A stretch of 64,000 nt of DNA, taken from NCBI GenBank assembly GCA_016716715.1, contig JADJVE010000006.1, positions 186,001-250,000 on the forward strand. The letters run 5' to 3'. The DNA is from Acidobacteriota bacterium. Its GTDB lineage: Bacteria > Acidobacteriota > Thermoanaerobaculia > UBA5066. Below the pieces are notes generated by a model. The model did not search any database. It saw nothing but the letters and a program-made list of their open reading frames with translations, and was not told where the DNA came from. The translations under genes were made by a program, and so were the position numbers. Numbering within the stretch: the stretch's first letter is position 1; every line of letters starts with the position of its first letter. Shown piece after piece: positions 52,834-61,344 of the stretch.

Positions 52834-54417
52834 ATGCGAAACAGAATCATTCTCGCGGCGGCGTTCGCCGCCCTCGCGCTCCCCGTCCGCGCGCAGGAAT
52901 TGAAGGTCGAAGAGCACGTCCTCCCGAACGGGATGCGGCTCGTCCTCGTCCCGCGCGCCGACGAGCCGTCGGTCGCCGCGGGCTGGGTGGCCCACGTCGG
53001 GAGCGCGAACGAGCGCCCCGGCATCACGGGCATCAGCCACCTCTTCGAGCACATGATGTTCAAGGGGACGAAGACGATCGGGTCGAAAGATCCGGCGCGC
53101 GACCAGAAGCTCATCGACGAGCAGGAGCGCGTGCGCGGCCTCATGCGCGACGAGGACGCGAAACTGCGTGCCGCCCTCCGGCGCGGCGAGATCGACGACG
53201 TCACGAAGCCCGAGAACAAGACGGCCCGGTACAAGGAGCTCGACAAGGAGTTCGACGCGCTCGTGAAGGAGCAGCGCGACCTCCTCGTGAAGAACGAGTT
53301 CGACCGGATCTACACGAAGGGCGGCGCGTCGGGCATGAACGCCTCGACGAACACGGACCTCACGCAGTACTTCATCACCGTGCCGAAGAACAAGCTCGAG
53401 CTCTGGTTCTGGATGGAATCGGACCGCCTGAGCGCGCCTGTCTTCCGCGAGTTCTACTCCGAGCGCGACGTCGTCTTCGAAGAGCGGCGCCTCAGGACCG
53501 AGTCGACGCCGACCGGCCGTCTCGAGGAGGCCTTCGAGGAGATGTTCTGGCACGGCCACCCGTACTCCTGGCCGGTCGTCGGGTACGCCTCGGACATCCC
53601 CGCGATCACGAAGGCGCAGGCGGACGAGTACTACGCGCTCTTCTACGCGCCGAACAACATCACGGCCGTCCTCGTCGGCGACTTCGACCCGAAGGAGGCC
53701 CTCGCGCTCGCCGCGAAGTACTTCGGGCGCATCCCGCGCGGCAAGAACCCGCCGCCCGAGATGACGCTCCTCCCGCCGAAGTGGGAGGCCGAGATGCGGA
53801 TGAACGGCGAGGCGGACACGAACCCGCGCGTCGAGGTGAGCTGGCACACCGTGCCCTTCGGGCACAAGGATTCGTACCCGCTCGCCGTCCTCGCGCAGCT
53901 GCTGAACGGGCGCACGGGCCGCCTCTACAAGGGTCTCGTCGCGGGCGAGAGCCCGGTCGCGACGAGCGCCCGCGCGAGCGCGTTCGAGCGCAAGTACGCG
54001 GGCGAGTTCGGCGTCGAGGCGCAGGTCAAGGACGGGCGAGCCCCCGAGGAGACCGAGCGCGCGATCTACGCCGAGCTCGACAGGATCAAGAAGGACGTCG
54101 TCCCGGCCGAGGAGCTCCAGAAGGTCAAGAACAACTCGGCCGCGCAGGCGTTCCGTTCGATGCAAACGAACATGGGCATCCTCTACAACCTCATGGGGAA
54201 CGACGGGCGCGGCGACTGGAAGGAGTTCCGCGAGGGGCCGAAGAAGATCCAGGCCGTCACGGCCGAGGACGTCCGGCGCGTCGCGCAGACGTACCTCACG
54301 AAGGAAAACCGCGGCGTCGCGACGTACACCCGCAAGGGCGGCGCCGCGCCGCGACGGCCGGGCCGACCCGGAGGCCCGCCGCCGGCCGCCGGCGCCCCCG
54401 GCATGGAGGCGAAGTAA
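52834..54417 (+). CDS. Zinc peptidase of family M16, active subunit
   Basis: 527 residues from ATG 52834 behind AGGAG. Signal peptide (LAAAFAALALPVRAQ), then an M16 (pitrilysin) domain with inverted zinc motif HLFEHMMFKGTK and the downstream Glu in VVFEERRLRTES. An insertion of ~70 residues follows the HxxEH region (KETLKSKDPARDQKL-type coiled segment; DEQERVRGLMRDEDAKLRAA). Periplasmic oligopeptide degradation is likely, as a heterodimer with the next gene. Confidence 0.92.
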   Translation: MRNRIILAAAFAALALPVRAQELKVEEHVLPNGMRLVLVPRADEPSVAAGWVAHVGSANERPGITGISHLFEHMMFKGTKTIGSKDPARDQKLIDEQERVRGLMRDEDAKLRAALRRGEIDDVTKPENKTARYKELDKEFDALVKEQRDLLVKNEFDRIYTKGGASGMNASTNTDLTQYFITVPKNKLELWFWMESDRLSAPVFREFYSERDVVFEERRLRTESTPTGRLEEAFEEMFWHGHPYSWPVVGYASDIPAITKAQADEYYALFYAPNNITAVLVGDFDPKEALALAAKYFGRIPRGKNPPPEMTLLPPKWEAEMRMNGEADTNPRVEVSWHTVPFGHKDSYPLAVLAQLLNGRTGRLYKGLVAGESPVATSARASAFERKYAGEFGVEAQVKDGRAPEETERAIYAELDRIKKDVVPAEELQKVKNNSAAQAFRSMQTNMGILYNLMGNDGRGDWKEFREGPKKIQAVTAEDVRRVAQTYLTKENRGVATYTRKGGAAPRRPGRPGGPPPAAGAPGMEAK

Positions 54418-54420
54418 GCC

Positions 54421-55998
54421 ATGAAGAACGTCCTGAAGGCCGCGGCCGTCTTGTTTGCGTTCGTGTCCGTCTCCTCCCTCGTCCCTTCCGGCGCGGTCCT
54501 CGCCGCCGACGCGATTCCCGCGCGGCCCGAGCAGATCGCCGTCAAGCCGCTTGCGTGGGCGCCGCCCGCCGCAAAGGACCGCCGTGTCGTACTCAAGCGG
54601 TCCGGCGTCGTGGCGTACCTCGCCGAGAACCACGACCTGCCGCTCGTGAACGTCCAGATTCTCCTCAAGGGCGGCACGTACCTGAACCCGCCCGGCAAGG
54701 AGGGGCTCGCCGAGGCGACGGGCTGGCTCCTCGCGCGCGGCGGCACGAAGAAGCGCAAGGCCGAGGACCTCGAGGAGCGCCTCGCGTTCCTCGCGGCGCA
54801 GCTCAACCCCGAGCAGGCCGGCGGACGCCCCGGCAGCGGGCGGCCCACGGGATACCTCGACGACCGCGGCGTCGTCACGCTGAACCTTCTCTCGAAGGAT
54901 CTCGACGAGGGCCTCGCGATCCTCCGCGAAGTCCTCACGGAGCCCGCGTTCCAGGAGGACCGGCTGAGGCTCCGCAAGGAGCAGCTCGTCGCGGAGATGA
55001 AGCAGCGGAACGACTCGTCCGCATCGATCGAGGGGCGCGAGCGCTCCGTCCTCCTCAGCGGCGCCGATTTCTACCTGAACAAGTGGGAGACGAAGGCCTC
55101 CGTCGACTCCCTCACGCAGGCCGACCTCGCCGCGTTCCACGCGCGCTGGGTCGCGCCCCGTAACATGATCGTCGCGGCCGCCGGGGACTTCAGGAAGGCC
55201 GACATGGCCGCGAAGCTCGACGCGCTCCTCGCGAACTGGCCGTTCAAGGGCGAGGCGGCGCCGCCCGTTCCGAAGCCGTCTCACGCGCTCGAACCCGGGA
55301 CCTTCCTCGTCGACAAGGACGTGAACCAGGGCCGCGTCTCGATCCTCCTTCCCGGGCTCATGCGGACGGACCCGGACTTCATTCCCGCCTCCGTCATGAA
55401 CGACATCCTCGGGGGCGGCGGGTTCACGAGCCGCATCACGAACCGCGTCCGCTCCGACGAAGGCCTCGCCTACTCGGCCGGCTCCGCCCTCGTGGGCGGC
55501 ATCTGGTACCCCGGGCGCTTCGGCGCCGCCTTCCAGTCGAAGGTGCGGACGTCCGCGTACGCGTCCGAGATCGTCCTTCAGGAGATGAAGAAGCTGCGCG
55601 ACGGCGAGGTCTCGGACGAGGAGCTCGAGACCGCGAGGCGCGCCTTCGTGGACACGCTCCCCCGCCGCTTCGCGACACCCGTGCAGGTCGTCGACGGCCT
55701 CGCGGACGAGGAGTTCACCGGCCGCTACGCGTCCGACCCGGCCTGGTGGGCCACGTACCAGGCGAAGGTCGAGAAGGTGACGAAGGCGGACGTCTCGCGC
55801 GCCGCGAAACGTCTCCTGAAGCCCGAGTCCGCGACGATCCTCGTCGTCGGCCGCAAGTCCGAGCTCCTGAGCCCCGACCCGAAGCATCCCGTGCAATTCC
55901 AGGATCTCACCGGCGGCAAGCTCGTCGAGCTTCCCCTGCGCGACCCGCTCACGATGCAGCCCGTCGCGAAGACGCCGGCTCCGGGCGAGAAGAAGTGA
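54421..55998 (+). CDS. M16 peptidase-like protein, inactive subunit
   Basis: 525 residues from ATG 54421, three bases after its partner. Signal peptide (AAAVLFAFVSVSSLVPSGAV). The M16 fold is clear (LPLVNVQILLKGGTYLNPPG, GGGGFTSRITNRVRSDEGLA), but HxxEH is absent (EGLAEATGWLLARGG). Active plus inactive M16 pairs are common, the second helping substrate binding. Confidence 0.92.
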   Translation: MKNVLKAAAVLFAFVSVSSLVPSGAVLAADAIPARPEQIAVKPLAWAPPAAKDRRVVLKRSGVVAYLAENHDLPLVNVQILLKGGTYLNPPGKEGLAEATGWLLARGGTKKRKAEDLEERLAFLAAQLNPEQAGGRPGSGRPTGYLDDRGVVTLNLLSKDLDEGLAILREVLTEPAFQEDRLRLRKEQLVAEMKQRNDSSASIEGRERSVLLSGADFYLNKWETKASVDSLTQADLAAFHARWVAPRNMIVAAAGDFRKADMAAKLDALLANWPFKGEAAPPVPKPSHALEPGTFLVDKDVNQGRVSILLPGLMRTDPDFIPASVMNDILGGGGFTSRITNRVRSDEGLAYSAGSALVGGIWYPGRFGAAFQSKVRTSAYASEIVLQEMKKLRDGEVSDEELETARRAFVDTLPRRFATPVQVVDGLADEEFTGRYASDPAWWATYQAKVEKVTKADVSRAAKRLLKPESATILVVGRKSELLSPDPKHPVQFQDLTGGKLVELPLRDPLTMQPVAKTPAPGEKK

Positions 55999-58109
55999 TC
56001 CTTCTCGCCGCCGTTCTGGCCGCTCAGGCCCTCACGCTCGAGAAGGTCTCCGAGCTGCGCATGCCGGTCGCCTACACGTGGCGCGACGCGACGCGCGTCG
56101 TGTGGGTCGAGAGCGGCGGACCCGGCGGACCCGACGCGCCGGCCGCGCTCTGGCAAGCCGACGCGGCCACGGGGAAGAAGGCGAAGCTCTTCGACGCCCC
56201 TGCCGTGGCGGCCCGCGACGGCAAGGAAAAGAGGCTCTCCCTGCGCGGAGCCGTCTGGACTCCGAAGGGCGATGCGTTCGCCATCTCCTTCGACAACGAC
56301 CTCTGGCTCGTCACGCCGGGCGGCGAGGCAAAACGCCTCACGAACGACGCCGAGGACGAGACGGTCCCGGCGTGGTCGCCGGACGGAGCGCGTCTCGCGT
56401 ACGTGAAGAAGCACGACGTCTGGGTCGCCGAAGCCGCGACGGGCAGGGAGACGCGCCTGACGAAGACGGGCTCGGACACCGTCCTGAACGGGTCGCTCGA
56501 CTGGGTCTACGGCGAGGAGCTCGCCGGGCGCCGCGGCAAGGGCTCGTTCTTCTGGTCTCCCGACTCGTCGGCGATCGCGTACCTCGCGCTCGACCAGGCG
56601 CGCGTCCCGACGTACCCGATCGTCGACTACACGCCGACGAACGGAAAGCTCGAGACGCAGCGCTACCCGAAGGCCGGCGACCCGAACGCCGTGCCGTCCG
56701 TCCACGTCGTGGACCTCGCGGGCAACGAGACGGCCTCGTTCGCGCCGTCGCCGGACGACGTCTACGTCGCCCCCGAGATGTCCTGGACCCAGGACGGCAA
56801 GAACCTCTGCTTCCTGCTCCTCGACCGCCCGCAGACGCACCTCGGCGTCTGGCTCCTCCCGCGGGCGGGGGGGACGCCGAAGAGGCTCCTCGAGGAGAGC
56901 GACACCGCGTGGATCAACGCGATTACTCCGCCGCACTTCCTGAAGGACGGCTCCTTCGTGCTCCTCTCCGAGAGGAGCGGCTACTTTCACCTCTACCGCC
57001 ACGCTGCCGACGGCTCCGTGAAGAACGCGATCACGAAGGGCGCGTGGATGGTGGATGCCACAAGGCTGGACGTTCCGTGGAGCGTCGACGAGAGGATGGG
57101 CAACGTCTGGTTCCGCGCGACGACGGCAGACCCGCGCGAGCGGCAGGTCTTCGTCGCGAAGCTGGACGGCTCGTCCACGACGCGCGCGACCGCCGAGCCG
57201 GGCGTGCACACGCCCGTCTTCGCGCCGGGAGGGGCGTACTTCGTCGACACGTCCTCGAGCGCGACGGCGCCGCCCCGGACGGTCGTGCGCTCGGCCTCCG
57301 GAGCCGTTGCGGCCGTCGTGGACGACAAGCCGCACCCGCTCGCCGAGTTCGACACCGGCACGGTCGAGTTGGGCACCTTCACGGGGTCCGACGGGACGCT
57401 CTTCTACACCCGCCTCGTGAAGCCGTCGAGCTTCGACCCGTCGAAGAAGTACCCCGTCGTCGTGTACGTCTACGGGGGCCCGCACACGCAGCTCGTCCAG
57501 AACGCGTGGGCGCCGGTCCTCGATTCGTACCTCGCCTCGAAGGGCTTCCTCGTCTGGACGATGGACAACCGCGGCTCATGGGGGCGCGGGCACGCGTTCG
57601 AGACGTCGCTTCTGAGGAACATGGGCGCGCAGGAGCTCAAGGACCAGCTCGAGGGCGTCGCCGAGCTGAAGAAGCGGCCGTACGTCGACGGCGCGCGGAT
57701 CGGAATCACGGGCTGGTCGTACGGCGGGTACATGACGCTCTACGCCGCGACGCACGCGGGCGCGACGTTCAAGTGCGCGGCCGCGGGCGCGCCCGTCGTG
57801 GACTGGACGCTCTACGACTCGATCTACACCGAGCGCTACATGAAGACGCCGAAGGAGAACCCCGACGGGTACAAGGCGTCGTCGCCGCTCCTGGCCGCGA
57901 AGAACCTCGGGGCCAAGCTCGTGATCTTCCACGGGACGTCGGACGACAACGTGCACATGCAGAACACGATGAGGTTCGCCGACGAGCTCATGAAGGCGCG
58001 CAAGGACTTCGTCTTCGTGCCGCTCCCGCGCCAGGCCCACGGCCCGCGCGGCGAAGCGCTTCTCTACCGGAACCAGCGGCTCGTGGAGTGGTTCGAGCAG
58101 AACCTTTAG
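55995..58109 (+). CDS. S9B dipeptidyl-peptidase IV-like serine peptidase
   Basis: 704 residues from GTG 55995, overlapping the previous stop (GTGA). Short hydrophobic N-terminus (VILLAAVLAAQ, likely a signal). Beta propeller repeats (VPAWSPDGARLAYV, FFWSPDSSAIAYL), the Glu pair region LDWVYGEELAGR typical of DPP-IV, and a hydrolase domain with ITGWSYGGYMTLYA (Ser), GTSDDNVHMQN (Asp) and RQAHGPRG (His). It releases X-Pro dipeptides and fits a peptide-scavenging set with the M16 pair. Confidence 0.94.
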   Translation: MILLAAVLAAQALTLEKVSELRMPVAYTWRDATRVVWVESGGPGGPDAPAALWQADAATGKKAKLFDAPAVAARDGKEKRLSLRGAVWTPKGDAFAISFDNDLWLVTPGGEAKRLTNDAEDETVPAWSPDGARLAYVKKHDVWVAEAATGRETRLTKTGSDTVLNGSLDWVYGEELAGRRGKGSFFWSPDSSAIAYLALDQARVPTYPIVDYTPTNGKLETQRYPKAGDPNAVPSVHVVDLAGNETASFAPSPDDVYVAPEMSWTQDGKNLCFLLLDRPQTHLGVWLLPRAGGTPKRLLEESDTAWINAITPPHFLKDGSFVLLSERSGYFHLYRHAADGSVKNAITKGAWMVDATRLDVPWSVDERMGNVWFRATTADPRERQVFVAKLDGSSTTRATAEPGVHTPVFAPGGAYFVDTSSSATAPPRTVVRSASGAVAAVVDDKPHPLAEFDTGTVELGTFTGSDGTLFYTRLVKPSSFDPSKKYPVVVYVYGGPHTQLVQNAWAPVLDSYLASKGFLVWTMDNRGSWGRGHAFETSLLRNMGAQELKDQLEGVAELKKRPYVDGARIGITGWSYGGYMTLYAATHAGATFKCAAAGAPVVDWTLYDSIYTERYMKTPKENPDGYKASSPLLAAKNLGAKLVIFHGTSDDNVHMQNTMRFADELMKARKDFVFVPLPRQAHGPRGEALLYRNQRLVEWFEQNL

Positions 58110-58173
58110 GGGAGGAACCCAGAACCGGCCGGGAGCGCCGCAGGATTCTTGAAGACAGAAGGAATCGAGCGCC

Positions 58174-58677
58174 ATGAAAGTGGACCGGAAAACGGGCGAG
58201 CCGATCCTCTTCGAGTTCCGCAGGTTCGTGTTGAGCGGAGCGCTGCAGGTGAACGTCGCGTTCGAGACGTTTCCTTGGCGTTCCTTCCTGCTCGGTTTCG
58301 TCGTATTACTTTCTCTGCTCGCCCTCTTTGGGCCCGAAGGCGGTCTCGTCGGTTTGCCTGTGCTCTGCGCGCTCGTCCTCGTGGAGATGTGGAATCGCCG
58401 GGACTTCGCAACACCGCGGCGCATCGTCAGTCGGTCCGGCATTCTCGGAGAAAGACGCATCGAAATCCCCTTTGAAGAGATCGAGCGCGTCGAATTCGCG
58501 GTCTATCCGAACTTCCCAGAGAGAGCCATGGACATCGGCGAAGTCACGATCCTCGGAGACCGCATTGCACTGACATTCTCGGGAATTCGCCAGCCTGGAG
58601 AGATCGCGCAGCATCTTCTCGATCTCAAAAACAGAGACCAGGTTCGGAACGAAATCGTCTCAGGAGCAGGCATGTGA
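58174..58677 (+). CDS. Small membrane protein with a PH-like domain
   Basis: 167 residues from ATG 58174. Two adjacent hydrophobic segments (FLLGFVVLLSLLALFG and GLVGLPVLCALVLVEMW) followed by a beta-rich domain (RIVSRSGILGERRIEIPFEE, IERVEFAVYPNF, VTILGDRIALTF) resembling bacterial PH domains. Base composition is lower in GC than the neighbours, so it may be a recent arrival together with the VapBC pair next to it. Function unknown. Confidence 0.75.
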   Translation: MKVDRKTGEPILFEFRRFVLSGALQVNVAFETFPWRSFLLGFVVLLSLLALFGPEGGLVGLPVLCALVLVEMWNRRDFATPRRIVSRSGILGERRIEIPFEEIERVEFAVYPNFPERAMDIGEVTILGDRIALTFSGIRQPGEIAQHLLDLKNRDQVRNEIVSGAGM

Positions 58678-58726
58678 GTCCCTCGCCGAGAACCCGTTCG
58701 CGGGGATCGGGCTCGGGCAGCGACCC

Positions 58727-59131
58727 TCATGGGACGATCGCGAAGCGCCCCAGGCGGAGCGGCCGATAAAGAGAGAAGTCGCGTCGGTCCAGCGTGAAGA
58801 CGCGCCGGATCTTTTCTCTTTCGGCGACGCGGACGAGAGCCGCGTCCGCGAGGTCCATGGGCAGATCGCGATACTTCCGCATCAGTTCCCCGATCCGGGG
58901 GGCGTCAGCCTCGTCGAGAGGAAGCAGCCGCAGCGAACCCTCCTCGAGCATCGACCAGAGAGCGCGCTGGGCGGGCCAGGAGAAACGCAGCAGGTACATC
59001 GCCTCCGTGAGGGCCGGCCAGACGGTGACCATCGGGCCCTGCAGCGTTCGCGTGGCCGCGACACACCGCTCGTGGTTGCGGTCGCCGGCGTGGACGAGCG
59101 CGACGAGAGGCCCGGCGTCCGTCAGGATCAT
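58727..59131 (-). CDS. vapC: VapC-type PIN-domain toxin
   Basis: 134 residues from ATG 59131, overlapping the antitoxin stop (ATGA). PIN-domain acidic residues are in place: ILTDAGPLVALV, ALTEAMYLLRFSWP, LPMDLADAALVRVAE and TLDRRDF. VapC toxins cleave tRNA or rRNA. The pair is intact. Confidence 0.92.
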   Translation of the reverse strand: MILTDAGPLVALVHAGDRNHERCVAATRTLQGPMVTVWPALTEAMYLLRFSWPAQRALWSMLEEGSLRLLPLDEADAPRIGELMRKYRDLPMDLADAALVRVAEREKIRRVFTLDRRDFSLYRPLRLGRFAIVP

Positions 59132-59430
59132 CGGGCCTTCTTCCGCCGGGGGCGCGGCGCGGCGGCGCCTGCGGCCCCCTTCTCGCGGGCCAGCAGCGCA
59201 TCGTGAAACCGCTCGCCCGTCTTCTCCGAGAGGTCCGCCGGTCCCCCTGTGGCGACCCCCACCCAGGGCGCAATGGCGTCGTAGAGATTGCGAGCGCGCC
59301 GCGCCTTTCGCTGGCGCCCGTATGCCGCGATTGCCTCCCGGATCACGTCGGACTTCGTCCTGTCCGCGTCCCGGGCCAGTCGTTCCACGAGCCGCCCCGT
59401 CTTTTCGTCGAGCCTCACGCTGGTCGGCAT
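59128..59430 (-). CDS. vapB: Ribbon-helix-helix (CopG/VapB-like) antitoxin
   Basis: 100 residues from ATG 59430 behind GGAGG. Ribbon-helix-helix N-terminus (TSVRLDEKTGRLVERLARDA, DRTKSDVIREAIAAYGRQ) and a basic toxin-binding tail. It neutralises VapC and should repress its own operon through the repeats at 59441-59462. Confidence 0.9.
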   Translation of the reverse strand: MPTSVRLDEKTGRLVERLARDADRTKSDVIREAIAAYGRQRKARRARNLYDAIAPWVGVATGGPADLSEKTGERFHDALLAREKGAAGAAAPRPRRKKAR

Positions 59431-59440
59431 GGCCGCCTCC

Positions 59441-59462
59441 GTACTACAGAAGCGTACTACAG
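59441..59462. promoter_or_regulatory. Direct-repeat operator of the VapBC operon
   Basis: GTACTACAG at 59441-59449 and again at 59454-59462, 13 bases apart and just upstream of the antitoxin ATG. Each copy contains the palindrome GTAC. This spacing suits two ribbon-helix-helix dimers. Confidence 0.6.
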
Positions 59463-59497
59463 GTGGCCCGAGCCGGCACGGGCCGGGGGACCGCTCG

Positions 59498-59941
59498 TCA
59501 GGCCGATTTCGGCGTCACGGCGACCGGGACGGAGCCCCTCACCGCCTTCGAGACGATGCAGTACTTCTCCGCGAGGGCGAGCGACTTCTCGACGTCTGCC
59601 CGGCGCCCTTCGAGGAGCGCGGCCGGGACGTGCGGAAAGAGGTCGATCCGCGTGACGTGGAATCCGCCCGCGGGATCTTTCTCGAGCCGGGCCTCGGCGT
59701 CGAGGCGCGGCTCGGCGATCCCGAGCTTCAGTTTTTCGACGAAGATCGCCCACGTCTGGAGGAAGCAGGTCGTCACCGCCGCGAGGAGGAGCTCCTCGGG
59801 GTTGGCCGTGCCCCCCTTCCCGTCGAGGGCCGGCGCCCCGGTGTGTACGGCCGCGAACGAGCCGTCTGCGTTAGCGAGGCGGCCCTCTTTGGCCGAGGAG
59901 TCCCAGGATGCCGAGATCGAAAAGGTCGTGACGCCTTCCAT
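59498..59941 (-). CDS. OsmC/Ohr-family peroxide-reducing protein
   Basis: 147 residues from ATG 59941. OsmC-like: TANPEELLLAAVTTCFLQTW with the peroxidatic Cys, and LAEKYCIVSKAVRGSVPVAV with the resolving Cys. It reduces organic hydroperoxides. Adjacent to an aldehyde dehydrogenase on the same strand. Confidence 0.92.
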   Translation of the reverse strand: MEGVTTFSISASWDSSAKEGRLANADGSFAAVHTGAPALDGKGGTANPEELLLAAVTTCFLQTWAIFVEKLKLGIAEPRLDAEARLEKDPAGGFHVTRIDLFPHVPAALLEGRRADVEKSLALAEKYCIVSKAVRGSVPVAVTPKSA

Positions 59942-59961
59942 CGCTGTCCTTTCGGGGCCGT

Positions 59962-61344
59962 TCAGGGCCGGAGCACGAGGAGCCGCGGCTCCGTGAACTC
60001 TTCCATCGCGTAGGCCGGGCCCTCGCGCCCGACACCCGACTCCTTGACGCCGCCGTACGGCATGCGGTCGGCGCGCCACGTTGGGACGTCGTTCACGAGA
60101 ACCGCGCCCACTTCGAGAACGTCGAAGGCGCGCTGAATGCGCCCGAGGTCGTTCGTGAAGATCCCGGCCTGCAGGCCGTACTTCGAATCGTTCACGCGCG
60201 AAAGAGCCTCGTCCCACGACTCGTAGGACGAAAGCGTCACGATCGGCGCGAAGACCTCCTGCGCCTCGACCTTCATGTCGCGTGTCGTGCCCGCGAGGAT
60301 CGTCGGGGCGACCACGGAGCCGGTCAGCGTGCCGCCCGCGAGGACGCGCGCGCCGCCCGCGACCGCCTCCTCGATCCACGCCGCCGCGCGCGAAGCCTCC
60401 TCCGGAGCGATCATCGGCCCGACGTCCGTCTTCGCGTCGAGCGGGTCCCCGACGGCGAGGGCCGCCGTCTTCGCGAGGAGCTTCGCGCGGAACGCCTCGA
60501 AGACGTCCTTCTGGACGAGCGCGCGCTGGACGGAAATGCACGACTGCCCCGCGTAGCCGAACGCGCCGGCCGCGACCCGCGAGGCCGCGTCGTCGAGGTC
60601 CGCGTCCGAGTGGACGACCACGGCCGCGTTGCCGCCGAGCTCGAGGCCGACGCGCTTTCGGGGCGCAATCTCGCGGAGGCGCCAGCCGACGGCCCCGGAG
60701 CCGGTGAACGAGACCACTGGGAGCCGCGGGTCGGTGACCAGCGCTTCGGCCTCGCGGCCCGAGATCGCGAGAACCGCGTAGGCATCCGCCGGCCAGCCCG
60801 CATCGCGGACGATCGACTGGAGCGCGAGGGCCGAGAGCGGCGTCTGCGACGCCGGCTTCTGGACGACGGGGGCGCCGACGGCGATCGCGGGCGCCACCTT
60901 GTGTGCCGTGAGGTTGAGCGGAAAGTTGAACGGCGTGATCGCGAGAACGGGTCCGAGGGGCACGCGCTTGACGACACCCCAGCGCGCGACCGACGCCGCG
61001 TTCACGTCCAGCGGCAGCATCTCGCCCTTCCACGCCTCGAGCGCCGCCGCCGCCGCCGAGAACGTCGCGGCGGCGCGCTCGACCTCGGTGCGTGCCGCCT
61101 TCAGCGGCTTGCCGGCTTCGCGCGCGATCACGGCCCCCAGTTCGTCGCGGCGCGCCTCGAGAGTCGCCGCGACGCGCCTGAGGATCGCGACACGCACGTA
61201 CGTCGGGAGGGCGCGCGTCTCCTCGAAGACGGCCACGGCCTTCGCGACGGCCGCGTCGACTTCCGCCGCCGACGGGCGCGGGACGCGCGCGATCTCCGCC
61301 CCGTCGAACGGGGCGCGCACGACGAGAACGGAGAGGTCGCTCAC
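59962..61344 (-). CDS. NAD(P)-dependent aldehyde dehydrogenase
   Basis: 460 residues from GTG 61344, overlapping the upstream stop (GTGA). ALDH fold: ITPFNFPLNLTAHKVAPAIA, VVSFTGSGAVGWRLRE, LELGGNAAVVVHSDADLDDA (catalytic Glu), GYAGQSCISVQRALVQ (catalytic Cys) and PYGGVKESGVGREG. The N-terminus matches the succinate-semialdehyde or lactaldehyde-type branch; substrate unknown. Confidence 0.94.
   Translation of the reverse strand: MSDLSVLVVRAPFDGAEIARVPRPSAAEVDAAVAKAVAVFEETRALPTYVRVAILRRVAATLEARRDELGAVIAREAGKPLKAARTEVERAAATFSAAAAALEAWKGEMLPLDVNAASVARWGVVKRVPLGPVLAITPFNFPLNLTAHKVAPAIAVGAPVVQKPASQTPLSALALQSIVRDAGWPADAYAVLAISGREAEALVTDPRLPVVSFTGSGAVGWRLREIAPRKRVGLELGGNAAVVVHSDADLDDAASRVAAGAFGYAGQSCISVQRALVQKDVFEAFRAKLLAKTAALAVGDPLDAKTDVGPMIAPEEASRAAAWIEEAVAGGARVLAGGTLTGSVVAPTILAGTTRDMKVEAQEVFAPIVTLSSYESWDEALSRVNDSKYGLQAGIFTNDLGRIQRAFDVLEVGAVLVNDVPTWRADRMPYGGVKESGVGREGPAYAMEEFTEPRLLVLRP

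Noticed and set aside
51577..55896. A 1439-codon open frame on the minus strand opposite the amidohydrolase-like and M16 genes
   Set aside because: It is antisense to clearly coding genes and has Arg/Ala/Val-rich low-complexity sequence typical of GC-rich shadow frames.
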